Assembly: GCA_016875165.1 (NCBI GenBank)
Contig: VGSF01000037.1
Span: forward strand, 1 to 40,059
DNA from: Deltaproteobacteria bacterium
Lineage (GTDB): Bacteria; Desulfobacterota; SM23-61
Direction: 5' to 3'
Length of the DNA: 40,059 nucleotides
Under the pieces are notes generated by a model, which saw only the letters and a list, made by a program, of their open reading frames with translations, did no database searches and had not been told where the DNA came from. Position 1 is the first letter of the stretch. The number at the start of each line of letters is the position of its first letter. The position numbers were made by a program, and so were the translations under genes. Below are positions 24,943 to 33,217 of this stretch, piece by piece.

Positions 24943-26163
24943 ATGGATGAAATCGTTGTCACAGGTATAGGCATCATCTCTTCCTGCGGGATCGGGAAAG
25001 AAGCCTTCTGGCAAAGTTGTCTCCGCGGCCGGACAGGAATCGCGCCCATCGAATCTTTCGATACGAAAGCCTATCCGTCCCATCTTGGGGCGGAGGCCCG
25101 GGATTTTATTCCCAAGGATTTCATGCCCCCTTTGAAATACCGGCGGATGAGCCGGGTATCCCGTTTGGCGGTCGCTGCCAGTATCGAGGCCTTGAACGAT
25201 GCGGCTTTGCCCGTCTCTTCTCAGTCTGCTGCGTCGGTAGGAGTGGTAATAGGCACCGGGTACGGAAGCACAAGCCAGACCGATGATTTTTTCGTAGGAA
25301 TGCTCAAGGAAGGCCCGGAGGGGGCCAACCCCAGTCTTTTTCCGGACACCGTGCCCAATGCTCCAGCCAGCCAGGTTTCCATCTACCACAGTTTCAAAGG
25401 ACCCAACACCACCTTCAGTCATAACGAAGTCTCAGGCGAGCAGGCCCTGGCTTATGCCTGCCGCTTGTTGCAGGAAGACCGCGCGGAGGTTTTACTGGCA
25501 GGGAGCGCGGATGAACTAAGCGCCGTTCTTTTTCATAGTTACGCTGCCTTGCGGGCCCTGTCTCCTCAAGGACCACAGGAAGAAGGCATGCGCCCCTTTG
25601 ACCGCCGGAGGAACGGGCGGGTTCTGGGCGAAGGAGCGGGAATACTTGTTCTGGAGAAAAAGACCCGGGCCCGGGAGCGGGGCGTGAGAATCTATGGCTC
25701 TCTCGTGGCTTATGCATCCACTGGCGGCCCTTCGCCAATTAATCATTATGAAGCAGGGGCTGTGCAGATGAGCCGGGCTATGGCAAATGTTCTGCGAACG
25801 GCTGGCGTTTCTCCTTCCCAGGTGGATTACATATGCGCTGCGGCGAATTCCACCCGAGAGCTTGACCGGGCAGAAGCCCTGGCCATAGGGAAAGTTTTTG
25901 AGAAGACTTCGCGGGCCATTCCCATAAGCTCGCTTAAAGGTCACATTGGCGATTTCTGCGGCTCGGCAGCTTTGCGGACGGCGGCCATCCTTCTGGCCAT
26001 GCGGGATGGCCAAATTCCTCCAACCCTCGGATTGAAAACCCCGGAGTTAGACCTGGGCTATATCATGGATAAGCCGCGGGAAACTCATATTCAATACGCC
26101 CTCCTTAATGGATTTTCTTTTGGGGGGAGCAATGTTTGTTTGTTATTCAAGAACGAAAATTAA
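24943..26163 (+). CDS. Ketosynthase homologue lacking the catalytic triad (chain-length-factor-like)
   Basis: The 406-residue protein has the full ketosynthase fold (VTGIGIISSCG at the start, RPFDRRRNGRVLGEGAGILV mid-way, LLNGFSFGGSNVC at the end). Every catalytic position is changed when aligned with the upstream ketosynthase: Cys becomes Glu162 (SHNEVSGEQ), the first His becomes Ala300 (ICAAANST), and the second His becomes Asp337 (KGHIGDFCG). It should not condense by itself. Known families with this pattern are the chain-length factors of type II polyketide systems and the ApeC-like partners of aryl-polyene ketosynthases, which form heterodimers with an active subunit. A heterodimer with the 23321 gene product is my inference. 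No strong ribosome site precedes the ATG. Confidence 0.85.
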   Translation: MDEIVVTGIGIISSCGIGKEAFWQSCLRGRTGIAPIESFDTKAYPSHLGAEARDFIPKDFMPPLKYRRMSRVSRLAVAASIEALNDAALPVSSQSAASVGVVIGTGYGSTSQTDDFFVGMLKEGPEGANPSLFPDTVPNAPASQVSIYHSFKGPNTTFSHNEVSGEQALAYACRLLQEDRAEVLLAGSADELSAVLFHSYAALRALSPQGPQEEGMRPFDRRRNGRVLGEGAGILVLEKKTRARERGVRIYGSLVAYASTGGPSPINHYEAGAVQMSRAMANVLRTAGVSPSQVDYICAAANSTRELDRAEALAIGKVFEKTSRAIPISSLKGHIGDFCGSAALRTAAILLAMRDGQIPPTLGLKTPELDLGYIMDKPRETHIQYALLNGFSFGGSNVCLLFKNEN

Positions 26164-26165
26164 TT

Positions 26166-26323
26166 AGGACACGGATGAACACAGATTTTACGGATCAAGA
26201 ATCAAAAATATAGAATCGAATCACGAGGCATTAAATTTTTTAGGAATTTCATCATGTATAAAAAAGAATTAAAAGTTTTTTTAATAATGCCTATCTGTGT
26301 TTGTCCGTGTAAATCTGTGTCCT
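26166..26323. repeat. Inverted pair of ACACGGATGAACACAGAT repeats
   Basis: ggacacggatgaacacagat at 26167-26186 pairs with atctgtgtttgtccgtgt at 26293-26310, followed by atctgtgtcct. It fills the spacer between the second ketosynthase and the second radical SAM gene, and its right end lies nine bases before the latter's ATG. Confidence 0.68.
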
Positions 26324-26331
26324 GATAAAAA

Positions 26332-27627
26332 ATGAAAATTAAAATCATTTGTCCTCGATGGCCAGAAGGAAGCATCTGGCGCCACTTTATCTTCCGGTTC
26401 CCCTACCTGAGCCTAACCACCCTGGCAGCCCTTACCCCCGAAGACGTGGAAGTTACGATTGAAGATGAAAATGTCCAGGAAATTAATTATCAGGATCAGC
26501 CGGACCTGGTGGCCGTGTCCATCATCACTCCGCTGGCCAACCGCGGGTACGCCATTGCCGACCAATTTCGGAAGTTATCCATTCCGGTAGTAATGGGGGG
26601 GGTTCACGCCACCTGGATGGCCGAAGAAGCGGGGCAGCATGCTGACGCAGTGGTCCTGGGGGAAGCAGAGAAGGTCTGGCCTCGGGTGATTGCAGATTTC
26701 CGAAAAGGATCCTACCAGAGGATTTACAGAGAGGAAAGTCGTCCAGACCTGCAAAACCTTCCCGTCCCCCGCCGCGATCTTTTAAAAAAGAGAGTCTATT
26801 TCTTCACCAATACCATGCAAATCAGCCGCGGATGCCCCTTCCAGTGCGACTTCTGTTCCGTTACAGCCTTCTTTGGACACACCTGCCGGCTGCGTCCCCT
26901 AAAAGAAGTGCGCAAAGAAGTGGAACTGCTGCTTAAGGAAAAAAATTTCATTTTTTTCATGGACGATAATATCATCGCTAATCCGGCCTATGCCCGCGAC
27001 CTTTTTTCCCTCTTGAAAGAATATCGGATTAAATGGCTCAGCCATGCTTCGGTCAACATCGCCGAGAACGATGACCTCCTGAAAAAAGCAGGGGAGAGCG
27101 GCTGTTACGGGCTTTTTATCGGGTTTGAATCCCTCTCCCAGAAAACATTGCAGGACCACCATAAAACTACGAACCGGGTTGACCGGTACAGGGAATTTGT
27201 AAAAAAAATTCATGATCAAGGGATTGGCATTGAAGGATCCTTTATCTTTGGTTCAGACGAAGAGGACCCATCTGTTTTTCAGCAGGTGGTGGATTTTTGC
27301 GAAGAAACCAAGATCGATGCCGCTGTCTTCGCCATCTTGACTCCCTACCCAGGGACGCGCATTTACGAGCAATATACCCGGGAAGAAAGGATTATCTCCC
27401 GCAACTGGGACCTTTACGACATGAACCACGTGGTCTTTCGGCCCAAACGCATGACAATTGAGCAACTCCAGGAAGGTCATGACTTAGCTAATCAACGCTT
27501 CTATTCTTATCCTTCCATGCTCAAACGCTTCTGGCCCCTCCGCCGCAGCCACCAGGTTTTTCTCCCCAGCAACTGGGGAATGCGCCGGGCATGGAAATTT
27601 TTGGCTAAATCCACTCTACGAGGCTAA
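26332..27627 (+). CDS. Cobalamin-binding radical SAM protein, second paralogue
   Basis: Architecture matches the minus-strand gene at 16706-18052. A B12-binding domain (VAVSIITPLANRGYAIADQF, VVMGGVHATWMAEEA, LGEAEKVWPRV) is followed by a radical SAM barrel with ISRGCPFQCDFCSVTAFFG, where Cys168, Cys172 and Cys175 bind the cluster. FFMDDNIIANP and IGFESLSQK are shared with the paralogue, as is a basic tail. The 431-residue protein starts with ATG directly after a repeat, and no ribosome site is visible. Six bases after its stop begins the MetH-activation-like gene, which suggests a shared cobalamin chemistry. It probably methylates or rearranges an unactivated carbon of a lipid-like product; that is an inference from family and neighbours. 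Confidence 0.87.
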   Translation: MKIKIICPRWPEGSIWRHFIFRFPYLSLTTLAALTPEDVEVTIEDENVQEINYQDQPDLVAVSIITPLANRGYAIADQFRKLSIPVVMGGVHATWMAEEAGQHADAVVLGEAEKVWPRVIADFRKGSYQRIYREESRPDLQNLPVPRRDLLKKRVYFFTNTMQISRGCPFQCDFCSVTAFFGHTCRLRPLKEVRKEVELLLKEKNFIFFMDDNIIANPAYARDLFSLLKEYRIKWLSHASVNIAENDDLLKKAGESGCYGLFIGFESLSQKTLQDHHKTTNRVDRYREFVKKIHDQGIGIEGSFIFGSDEEDPSVFQQVVDFCEETKIDAAVFAILTPYPGTRIYEQYTREERIISRNWDLYDMNHVVFRPKRMTIEQLQEGHDLANQRFYSYPSMLKRFWPLRRSHQVFLPSNWGMRRAWKFLAKSTLRG

Positions 27628-27633
27628 TAATAA

Positions 27634-28320
27634 ATGGATTCCTTGATATTGGATAGCATTACATTCCAGATTGACACCGGGCAACTTTATAAAAACTTAA
27701 GAATAAAAGAGGGGAGCGAACTTATGGCCAGGCTGAATTCTCTGGTTGATAAAGCTCAGGCTATAGGTAAGCCGAAAGCCTTCTATAAGGCGGTCTTCAT
27801 TGAATCCAGAGCGGATGACCATGTAATCGTTGACGGGGTGATGCTCACCAGCCGGGTTCTGCGGATCAACCTGAAAAAGGCCCACCGGGTTTTTCCTTTT
27901 GTGGCCACCTGCGGAGTAGAATTAGAGGAATGGTCGCGTTCCATCACTGATATGCTGGAAAAGTACTGGGCCGATGTGATCAAGGAAATGGCCTTGCGTA
28001 TAGCCATCAAAAATCTTAACGAACAGTTGATTGAACACTTTCAACCGGGGAAGATATCAAGAATGAATCCGGGATCATTGCCCGATTGGCCTTTGCCAGA
28101 ACAGCAAAAGCTCTTTGCCCTCCTCGGAAAAGGGCCGGGTTCGATCGGAGTAGAGCTTACCGATTCGTTTTTGATGACGCCGATAAAGTCTGTCTCCGGT
28201 ATATGGTTTCCTACGGAGGAGAGTTTTGAAAGCTGCCGGTTGTGCCAGCGGGAACTATGCCCGGGCAGGAGGGCCCCATATGATGCGGACCTGTACGACC
28301 GAAAATATCGCCGGGAATAA
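27634..28320 (+). CDS. MetH-activation-domain-like protein (cobalamin reactivation)
   Basis: The 228-residue protein resembles the C-terminal activation domain of cobalamin-dependent methionine synthase, which binds S-adenosylmethionine for reductive methylation of oxidised cobalamin. Matches include ATCGVELEEWSR, MNPGSLPDWPLPEQQKLF (the RxxPG region followed by DWPLxEQ) and MTPIKSVSGIWFPT. A Cys cluster at the end, CRLCQRELCPGRR, is commonly present in stand-alone versions. No catalytic MetH modules are nearby. It follows the cobalamin radical SAM gene by six bases, so a maintenance role for that enzyme's cofactor is tempting but unproven. Service to a distant split MetH is the standard alternative. 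Confidence 0.82.
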   Translation: MDSLILDSITFQIDTGQLYKNLRIKEGSELMARLNSLVDKAQAIGKPKAFYKAVFIESRADDHVIVDGVMLTSRVLRINLKKAHRVFPFVATCGVELEEWSRSITDMLEKYWADVIKEMALRIAIKNLNEQLIEHFQPGKISRMNPGSLPDWPLPEQQKLFALLGKGPGSIGVELTDSFLMTPIKSVSGIWFPTEESFESCRLCQRELCPGRRAPYDADLYDRKYRRE

Positions 28321-28363
28321 AGTCCATGACTCAAACTGACGATTTATTTAGACTTCTGATAAA

Positions 28364-28520
28364 TTTGATGGATTCGTAAAAAGCCCTGTTCCTGTCATTG
28401 CGAGGAGTTCCGCATTGGCGAGAAGACGAAGCAATCTTGTCTTTTCGGGCACTTATAAAAACGAGATTGCTTCGCTGGCGCTCGCAATGACCATTTCGCG
28501 AATTTTTACGAGATCATCAA
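28364..28520. repeat. TCGTAAAAAGTC foldback repeat, copy 6 of 6
   Basis: The ends are gatggattcgtaaaaag and tttttacgagatcatcaa. Inner arms of the GTCATTGCGAGGAG type include the agattgcttcgctggcgctc stretch. It closely resembles copy 5. Confidence 0.75.
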
Positions 28521-28665
28521 ATTTATTGCATAGGAAATTCTTTTTTTCAACTTTAATGCAGGAGGCTTGAGGCTTATCCTTTACTTTTTCTTAATCATGG
28601 TTTTAAAAACTCTGTGTCCTCCGTGGCTAAATTATATGTCCATAGGAATCATGCCAAGCAACCCA
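28521..28665. repeat. CTTTTTCTTAATCATGG / CACAGAG-type spacer repeat
   Basis: ttcttaatcatggttttaaa near 28589 and ctctgtgtcctccgtggcta near 28611 recur at about 34901-34940. No gene is seen. Confidence 0.6.
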
Positions 28666-28681
28666 ACAAGGAGGAAATTTT

Positions 28682-30049
28682 ATGTCAAACCAAGCTGCGA
28701 ATAGTCGCCTTAATGCAGAAACAATCAGGCAATTAGAGATTGAATATGTTCTTTATCCCTGGGTGGCTCAGAAGGGACTTAACCCTCCGATTATTGACTA
28801 TGCCAAAGGAAATTATTTTTACGATCCCTCGGGCAAGCAGTACCTGGACTTTAGCTCGATGTTCGTCTTCAGCAACTTGGGGCATGCTGATGAAAGGGTT
28901 GTCCGGGCTATTTCCGAACAGGCTGCGAGATTGCCCGCCGCAGCCTCTCCTTTTGCCACTGAAGCCAAAGCGCGCCTGGCCAAACTTCTGGCCGAAATTA
29001 CCCCCGGCGACATCAAAAAAACTTTTTTTTCCACCAGCGGAGCGGAAGCCAATGAAGGAGCCATTAAACTGGCGCGCCTGGCCACGGGGAAAGAAAAAAT
29101 CATCGCTCGCTGGCGCACTTACCATGGATCTACCATGGGCGCCATGTCCCTCTCCAACGATTACCGCAACTGGGCCGCCGAGCCGTCCATCCCCAGCGTC
29201 ATCCATTGCCTGGACCCCTACTGCTACCGCTGCCCATTCGGCCTGACCTACCCGAGCTGCGATCTGCAGTGCGCCAGGCATGTAGAAGAGGTTATTCGTT
29301 TTGAGGGGGGATCGAAGCGAGTGGCCGGGTTCATTGCCGAACCGGTCGTCGGATCTAACGGGATAATTGTTCCCCCCGATGGATACTTCCAGAAGATTCG
29401 GGAAATTTGCGATAAGTATGAAATGTTGATGATGTGTGATGAAGTAATGAGCGGTTTCGGGCGAACGGGGAAGTGGTTCGCCATTGAGCACTGGGGCGTG
29501 GTTCCGGACGTTATTACCATGGCCAAAGGGATCACCAGCGGCTATGTGCCCCTCGGAGCTACCAGCATGCGGCCCTGGGTTGCGGAAAAGTTCGGCGGCA
29601 ATCCTTGGGTGCACGGCCACACTTACAGCGGTCACACCTTAGCTATGGCCGCGGGAGTTGCCACCATCGAGGCCTACAAAGCTGATGGGTTAGTCCAACG
29701 ATCCGCCGAAATGGGCAAATATTTATTAGAAAATGCTAAAGAGCTAAAGGAGAAACACCTAAGCGTCGGCGATGTACGCGGGAAAGGATTATTCGTTGGA
29801 TTGGAATTGGTCAAAGATCGGAAGACCAAAGAACCCATTCATGACGGATTGGTAGAAGGACCTCGCCCGCCGACAGCCAAAATGAAAGTCCTGGCGGAAG
29901 CAATGAAGGAAGGGGTTTACTGCCTGGCCGGATCCGTCAGCGTGATCATGCTGGCGCCTCCCCTGACTATTACCAAAGATGAAATCGACCAGGCCATGAA
30001 GGTCTTTGATAAAGCTTTAAATATTGCCGACGCGGAAGCAATAGGATAG
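28682..30049 (+). CDS. Class III (omega-type) aminotransferase, PLP-dependent
   Basis: The enzyme transfers an amino group from an omega-amino donor to a keto acid using PLP. FSTSGAEANEGAIKLAR is the phosphate-contact segment, MMCDEVMSGFGRTGKWFA holds the Asp contacting the ring nitrogen, and ITMAKGITSGYVPLG contains the Schiff-base Lys. A Cys-rich insertion (DPYCYRCPFGLTYPSC) marks a subgroup frequent in anaerobes. The 455-residue length is usual. AAGGAGG lies eight bases upstream of the ATG. The next gene, an importer ATPase-permease of the taurine/sulfonate/nitrate type, starts nine bases after the stop, so the transported compound may be the amine donor. Taurine-pyruvate aminotransferase is one possibility, but no sulfoacetaldehyde gene is present to support it. 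Confidence 0.88.
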   Translation: MSNQAANSRLNAETIRQLEIEYVLYPWVAQKGLNPPIIDYAKGNYFYDPSGKQYLDFSSMFVFSNLGHADERVVRAISEQAARLPAAASPFATEAKARLAKLLAEITPGDIKKTFFSTSGAEANEGAIKLARLATGKEKIIARWRTYHGSTMGAMSLSNDYRNWAAEPSIPSVIHCLDPYCYRCPFGLTYPSCDLQCARHVEEVIRFEGGSKRVAGFIAEPVVGSNGIIVPPDGYFQKIREICDKYEMLMMCDEVMSGFGRTGKWFAIEHWGVVPDVITMAKGITSGYVPLGATSMRPWVAEKFGGNPWVHGHTYSGHTLAMAAGVATIEAYKADGLVQRSAEMGKYLLENAKELKEKHLSVGDVRGKGLFVGLELVKDRKTKEPIHDGLVEGPRPPTAKMKVLAEAMKEGVYCLAGSVSVIMLAPPLTITKDEIDQAMKVFDKALNIADAEAIG

Positions 30050-30058
30050 AGCCTGAAA

Positions 30059-31453
30059 GTGATCAATGGAGATAAAAAAGCAAAGGTCGTCGTTTCCAAT
30101 CTGACCAGGAAGTTCGGAGATCTCCTGGTTTTGGATGACCTCTCCTTCACCGTCGGAGAAGGCGAGTTTCTGTCCATTGTCGGACCCACGGGTTGCGGGA
30201 AAACAACCTTTTTGAACTGCCTCTCCCGCCTGCTTCCCCCTACGAAAGGCAATATATTTATTGACGGAGAACTGGCCGATCCCAAGAAACACAATATCTC
30301 CTTTGTGTTCCAGGAGCCCACGCCCATGCCCTGGAGGACAGTGGAGGAGAATGTTTCCTTTGGTATGGAAATCAAGGGGTTCCCCAAGGACAAGATGCGG
30401 GAAAGGCTGAATTACATAATGGCTCTGGTGGGTTTATCAGACACTGCTCATTTGTATCCCAACCAAATATCCGCCAGCATGATGCAACGCCTGACCGTGG
30501 CCCGAGCCTTTGCCGTGGATCCTGATCTGCTCCTCATGGATGAACCCTATGGCCAACTTACCGTAAAGCTGCGCTACTACCTGGAAGACGAGCTGATCAA
30601 GCTGTGGCAGACCCTTAAGAGCACGGTGATCTTCATTACCCATAATATCGAGGAAGCTGTTTACTTGGCTGAGAGGATTCTGGTCCTTAGCAATAAACCC
30701 GCCAAAATTAAGGCCGAAATTAAGGTAAATCTGCCCCATCCGAGGAAACTCATCGATCCTCAATTCCTGGTTCCCAGCACCATGCTTGCTGCTCCTTCTT
30801 CGGTCTTCCAGTTGTTTCTGGTGAAGCTAACCGACCCCAACCCTGACGGGGCCGTCCTTTCGGCGCACGTCTGGATAAGTATCCAGGAGGCCGGTATTGG
30901 ATACCTCCTTTCTCTGCTCATCGGACTCCCCCTTGGTCTGCTTATGGGATGGTTCACCGTCGTCAGGGGCGTATTTCGACCGCTCTTTGAAATCATCCGC
31001 CCCATTCCCCCAATCGCCTGGATTCCCCTGTATATCTTCTGGTTTGGGATTGATCTGTGGGGGAAGGTCTTCATCATCTGGATCGGGGGGGTGGTCCCTT
31101 GCGTGATTAATGCCTGGGCCGGAGTAAAAATGACCAACCCGACCCTCATTCAGATGGCCAGAACCTACGGGGCTACAGATTGGCAGATATTCAAGAAGCT
31201 CTGTATCCCTTCCGCTCTTCCCATGGTTTTCGGGGCTTTGCAGATTACCCTGGCCATCTGCTGGACGAATCTGGTCGCTGCCGAGCTCCTGGCCTCCGAT
31301 TCCGGCCTGGGGTTCCTGATTTCCATGGGCCGCCGGCTGGCCTTACCCGAAATGGTGGTTTTGGCTATGGTGACTGTGGGCGTCGTCGGCGCTCTGATCG
31401 GCCTGGCAATAGACGCGGTGGAAAAGCGGCTCCTGGCCGGGATAAGGAGATAG
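30059..31453 (+). CDS. ABC importer ATPase fused to permease (SsuB-SsuC type), degenerate ATPase signature
   Basis: Residues 1 to about 235 form an ATPase: Walker A GPTGCGKTT, Q-loop FQEPTPMPW, Walker B LLLMDEPYGQL and an intact H-loop FITHNIEEA. The signature motif, normally LSGGMQQR, reads ISASMMQR, and the D-loop reads QLT in place of a LD pair. Residues from about 240 continue in frame into a SsuC/TauC-type permease lacking its first membrane span (starting VPSTMLAAPSSVFQLF). Its ATPase-contact loop, MARTYGATDWQIFKKLCIP, is complete. The gene starts with GTG and total length is 464. It lies in a four-gene set with a second permease (broken) and a second ATPase. The fusion looks like a deletion that joined two once-separate genes. 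Confidence 0.87.
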   Translation: MINGDKKAKVVVSNLTRKFGDLLVLDDLSFTVGEGEFLSIVGPTGCGKTTFLNCLSRLLPPTKGNIFIDGELADPKKHNISFVFQEPTPMPWRTVEENVSFGMEIKGFPKDKMRERLNYIMALVGLSDTAHLYPNQISASMMQRLTVARAFAVDPDLLLMDEPYGQLTVKLRYYLEDELIKLWQTLKSTVIFITHNIEEAVYLAERILVLSNKPAKIKAEIKVNLPHPRKLIDPQFLVPSTMLAAPSSVFQLFLVKLTDPNPDGAVLSAHVWISIQEAGIGYLLSLLIGLPLGLLMGWFTVVRGVFRPLFEIIRPIPPIAWIPLYIFWFGIDLWGKVFIIWIGGVVPCVINAWAGVKMTNPTLIQMARTYGATDWQIFKKLCIPSALPMVFGALQITLAICWTNLVAAELLASDSGLGFLISMGRRLALPEMVVLAMVTVGVVGALIGLAIDAVEKRLLAGIRR

Positions 31454-31459
31454 GAGAAG

Positions 31460-32137
31460 TTGATCAAAGACCGGGAATCCCCTCTAACCATACTGCACAT
31501 TATCAGGAACGAGTTCTTTCTATACGTCGTTTCTTTTGTCGCCTTTCTTTTCCTCTGGGATTGGGTGGCCAAAGAGCAGATTCTCGGCAAGTCCCTGGCG
31601 CCGCCATACGAAGTGGTTAAAGAATTAACCCGTTTGACTACCGTTAAACTGGCCGGAAAAGATCTTTGGGGGCATATCTGGGACAGCACAAGCAGGGTCT
31701 TTATCGGGTTCGCCATTGCTTCGATCTTTGCCGTACCCCTCGGATTATTGATGGCCCTCAATCGATATATCAATGCCCTTTTCAAACCGGTCTTTGACAT
31801 ATTCAAACCCATGCCTCCCATCGCCTGGATTTCTATCGCCATCCTCTGGTTCGGGATTGAAGAGGCCTCGAAGATTTTCATTATCGTTATTGGAGCGTTC
31901 GTGCCCTGTCTGCTTAATTCTTAAAGCATTGCCTGGACCTGTGTGCTGGCGGCGGAACTGGTAAGTTCCCGCTCCGGCTTGGGCTGGATTATCATTCAAG
32001 GAATGAGGCTTACTAAGCCTGAACTGGTTATCGGGGGAATGGCCATCATCGCCCTGGTGGCTTTCCTTACTTCTTTGCTCGTAAGCGGGCTGGAAAGGTT
32101 GGTCTGCCTCTGGAAGCGGGAGATTAGGGGGCTATAA
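31460..32137 (+). pseudogene. Second importer permease (SsuC type), interrupted by stop and internal deletion
   Basis: The frame from TTG 31460 encodes the first spans and the block FKPMPPIAWISIAILWFGIEE, ends in VPCLLNS, then meets TAA at 31922-31924. The same frame then resumes as SIAWTCVLAAELVSSRSGLG and runs to 32137 with the last two spans. Compared with the permease half of the upstream fusion, about 45 residues are missing at the join: the whole cytoplasmic loop that contacts the ATPase and part of a span. A ribosome site AGGAG precedes the TTG. Either this is a real pseudogene or an assembly collapse; in its present form it cannot make a complete permease. Confidence 0.8.
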
Positions 32138-32159
32138 TGCGAGTAAGCGAGAGAAGCCA

Positions 32160-32939
32160 ATGACCGAAAAAGACCAGCAAAACCGGATCAAAATATCCTG
32201 TCAGAATATTCGCAAGATTTTCATTCAAAAGGGCAAGATCCAAGTTCATGTGCTTGAGGATATTTCTCTTAATGTCGATGCCAACGAGTTTGTGGTGATC
32301 CTTGGGCCAGGGCAGTCGGGTAAGACCACCCTGCTCAGAATCATTGCCGGCTTGGAGACTCCTACCGAAGGACGGGTTCTTTTAGATGGGAAAGAGGTGA
32401 AAGGCCCCGGGCCGGATCGAGGACTGGTCTTTCAGAGCTACATGCTTTTCCCCTGGAGGACCGTCATGGGCAACGTGGAAATGGGCCCCAAACTCAGAGG
32501 GGTTCCGAAAGAGGAGAGGCGTAAAATCGCCTCCCATTACCTGAATTTAGTGGGCCTGGCGGGTTATGAAAAATACTATCCCCATCAATTGAGCGGGGGA
32601 ATGAAGCAGCGGGTGGGCATTGCCCGGGCTTACGCTAATGATCCGGAGATGATGCTCCTTGATGAACCTTTCGGCCAGCTTGATGCCCAGACTCGATATT
32701 ATATGGAAAAAGAGACGGTGCGCATCTGGGAAGCCGAGAAACGGACGGTGATATTCGTGACCAATAATATTGATGAAGCGATTTATCTGGGAGACCGGAT
32801 CATTGCCCTGGAAGGTAAATTGCCCGGGCGGATGAAGGCCGTATATCCGGTCCATCTTCCCCGCCCGCGCGAGCATACCGACGTATCTTTTCTTAAATTG
32901 CGCCAAGAAATCATAGAATCGAGCCAGTTACTGCTATAA
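32160..32939 (+). CDS. ABC importer ATPase (SsuB/TauB type) with altered Walker A and H-loop
   Basis: The 259-residue ATPase has Walker A GPGQSGKTT (the usual fourth-position Gly is Gln), Q-loop FQSYMLFPW, a canonical signature LSGGMKQRVGIARA, Walker B MMLLDEPFGQLD, and FVTNNIDEA where the H-loop His is normally found, so His is replaced by Asn. These losses complement those of the fused ATPase upstream, which has intact Walker A and H-loop but a broken signature. A heterodimer would have one canonical and one degenerate ATP site. Substrate class is by similarity to taurine, sulfonate, nitrate or pyrimidine importers; no binding protein is present in the window. The ATG at 32160 has weak ribosome-site context. 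Confidence 0.9.
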   Translation: MTEKDQQNRIKISCQNIRKIFIQKGKIQVHVLEDISLNVDANEFVVILGPGQSGKTTLLRIIAGLETPTEGRVLLDGKEVKGPGPDRGLVFQSYMLFPWRTVMGNVEMGPKLRGVPKEERRKIASHYLNLVGLAGYEKYYPHQLSGGMKQRVGIARAYANDPEMMLLDEPFGQLDAQTRYYMEKETVRIWEAEKRTVIFVTNNIDEAIYLGDRIIALEGKLPGRMKAVYPVHLPRPREHTDVSFLKLRQEIIESSQLLL

Positions 32940-32950
32940 AAAAATTGCAC

Positions 32951-33180
32951 TATTGAGGCTCTTGCAAAAGTCCTAAACACCGGCATTCCCGCCAAAGCAG
33001 ACATTTTAACGGGGTAATTATTTTTACATATGAGCTTTTTGCAAAAGTCACTTACTTCGTCATTCCGGCGAAAGCCGTCCGCCTCAGGCGGACAGAATTG
33101 CTCGAAAATCCTGGATTCCGGGTCGCGCTGCGCTTGCCCGGAATGACGATTGAGCGACAGATTTTGAGATTTGCAAAAAT
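32951..33180. repeat. CTTGCAAAAGTCC repeat and nested foldback
   Basis: gaggctcttgcaaaagtcct and the following bases match 8059-8098. A second unit at 33030-33175 begins gagctttttgcaaaagtc and ends gatttgcaaaaattt, with inner cgtcattccgg and ccggaatgacg arms. It reads into the 5' end of a false extension of the next gene. Confidence 0.65.
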
Positions 33181-33217
33181 TTCTATTATTACGCTTCAAA
33201 AAAGGGAGGAACATCCG

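Noticed and set aside
28682..30049. Calling the aminotransferase tpa (taurine-pyruvate)
   Set aside because: The neighbouring importer is of a type that also serves sulfonates, nitrate and pyrimidines, and no sulfoacetaldehyde-processing gene is nearby, so a symbol is not justified.
33098..33217. N-terminal extension of the VOC gene
   Set aside because: The translation comes from a foldback repeat, and the ATG at 33218 has a strong ribosome site.
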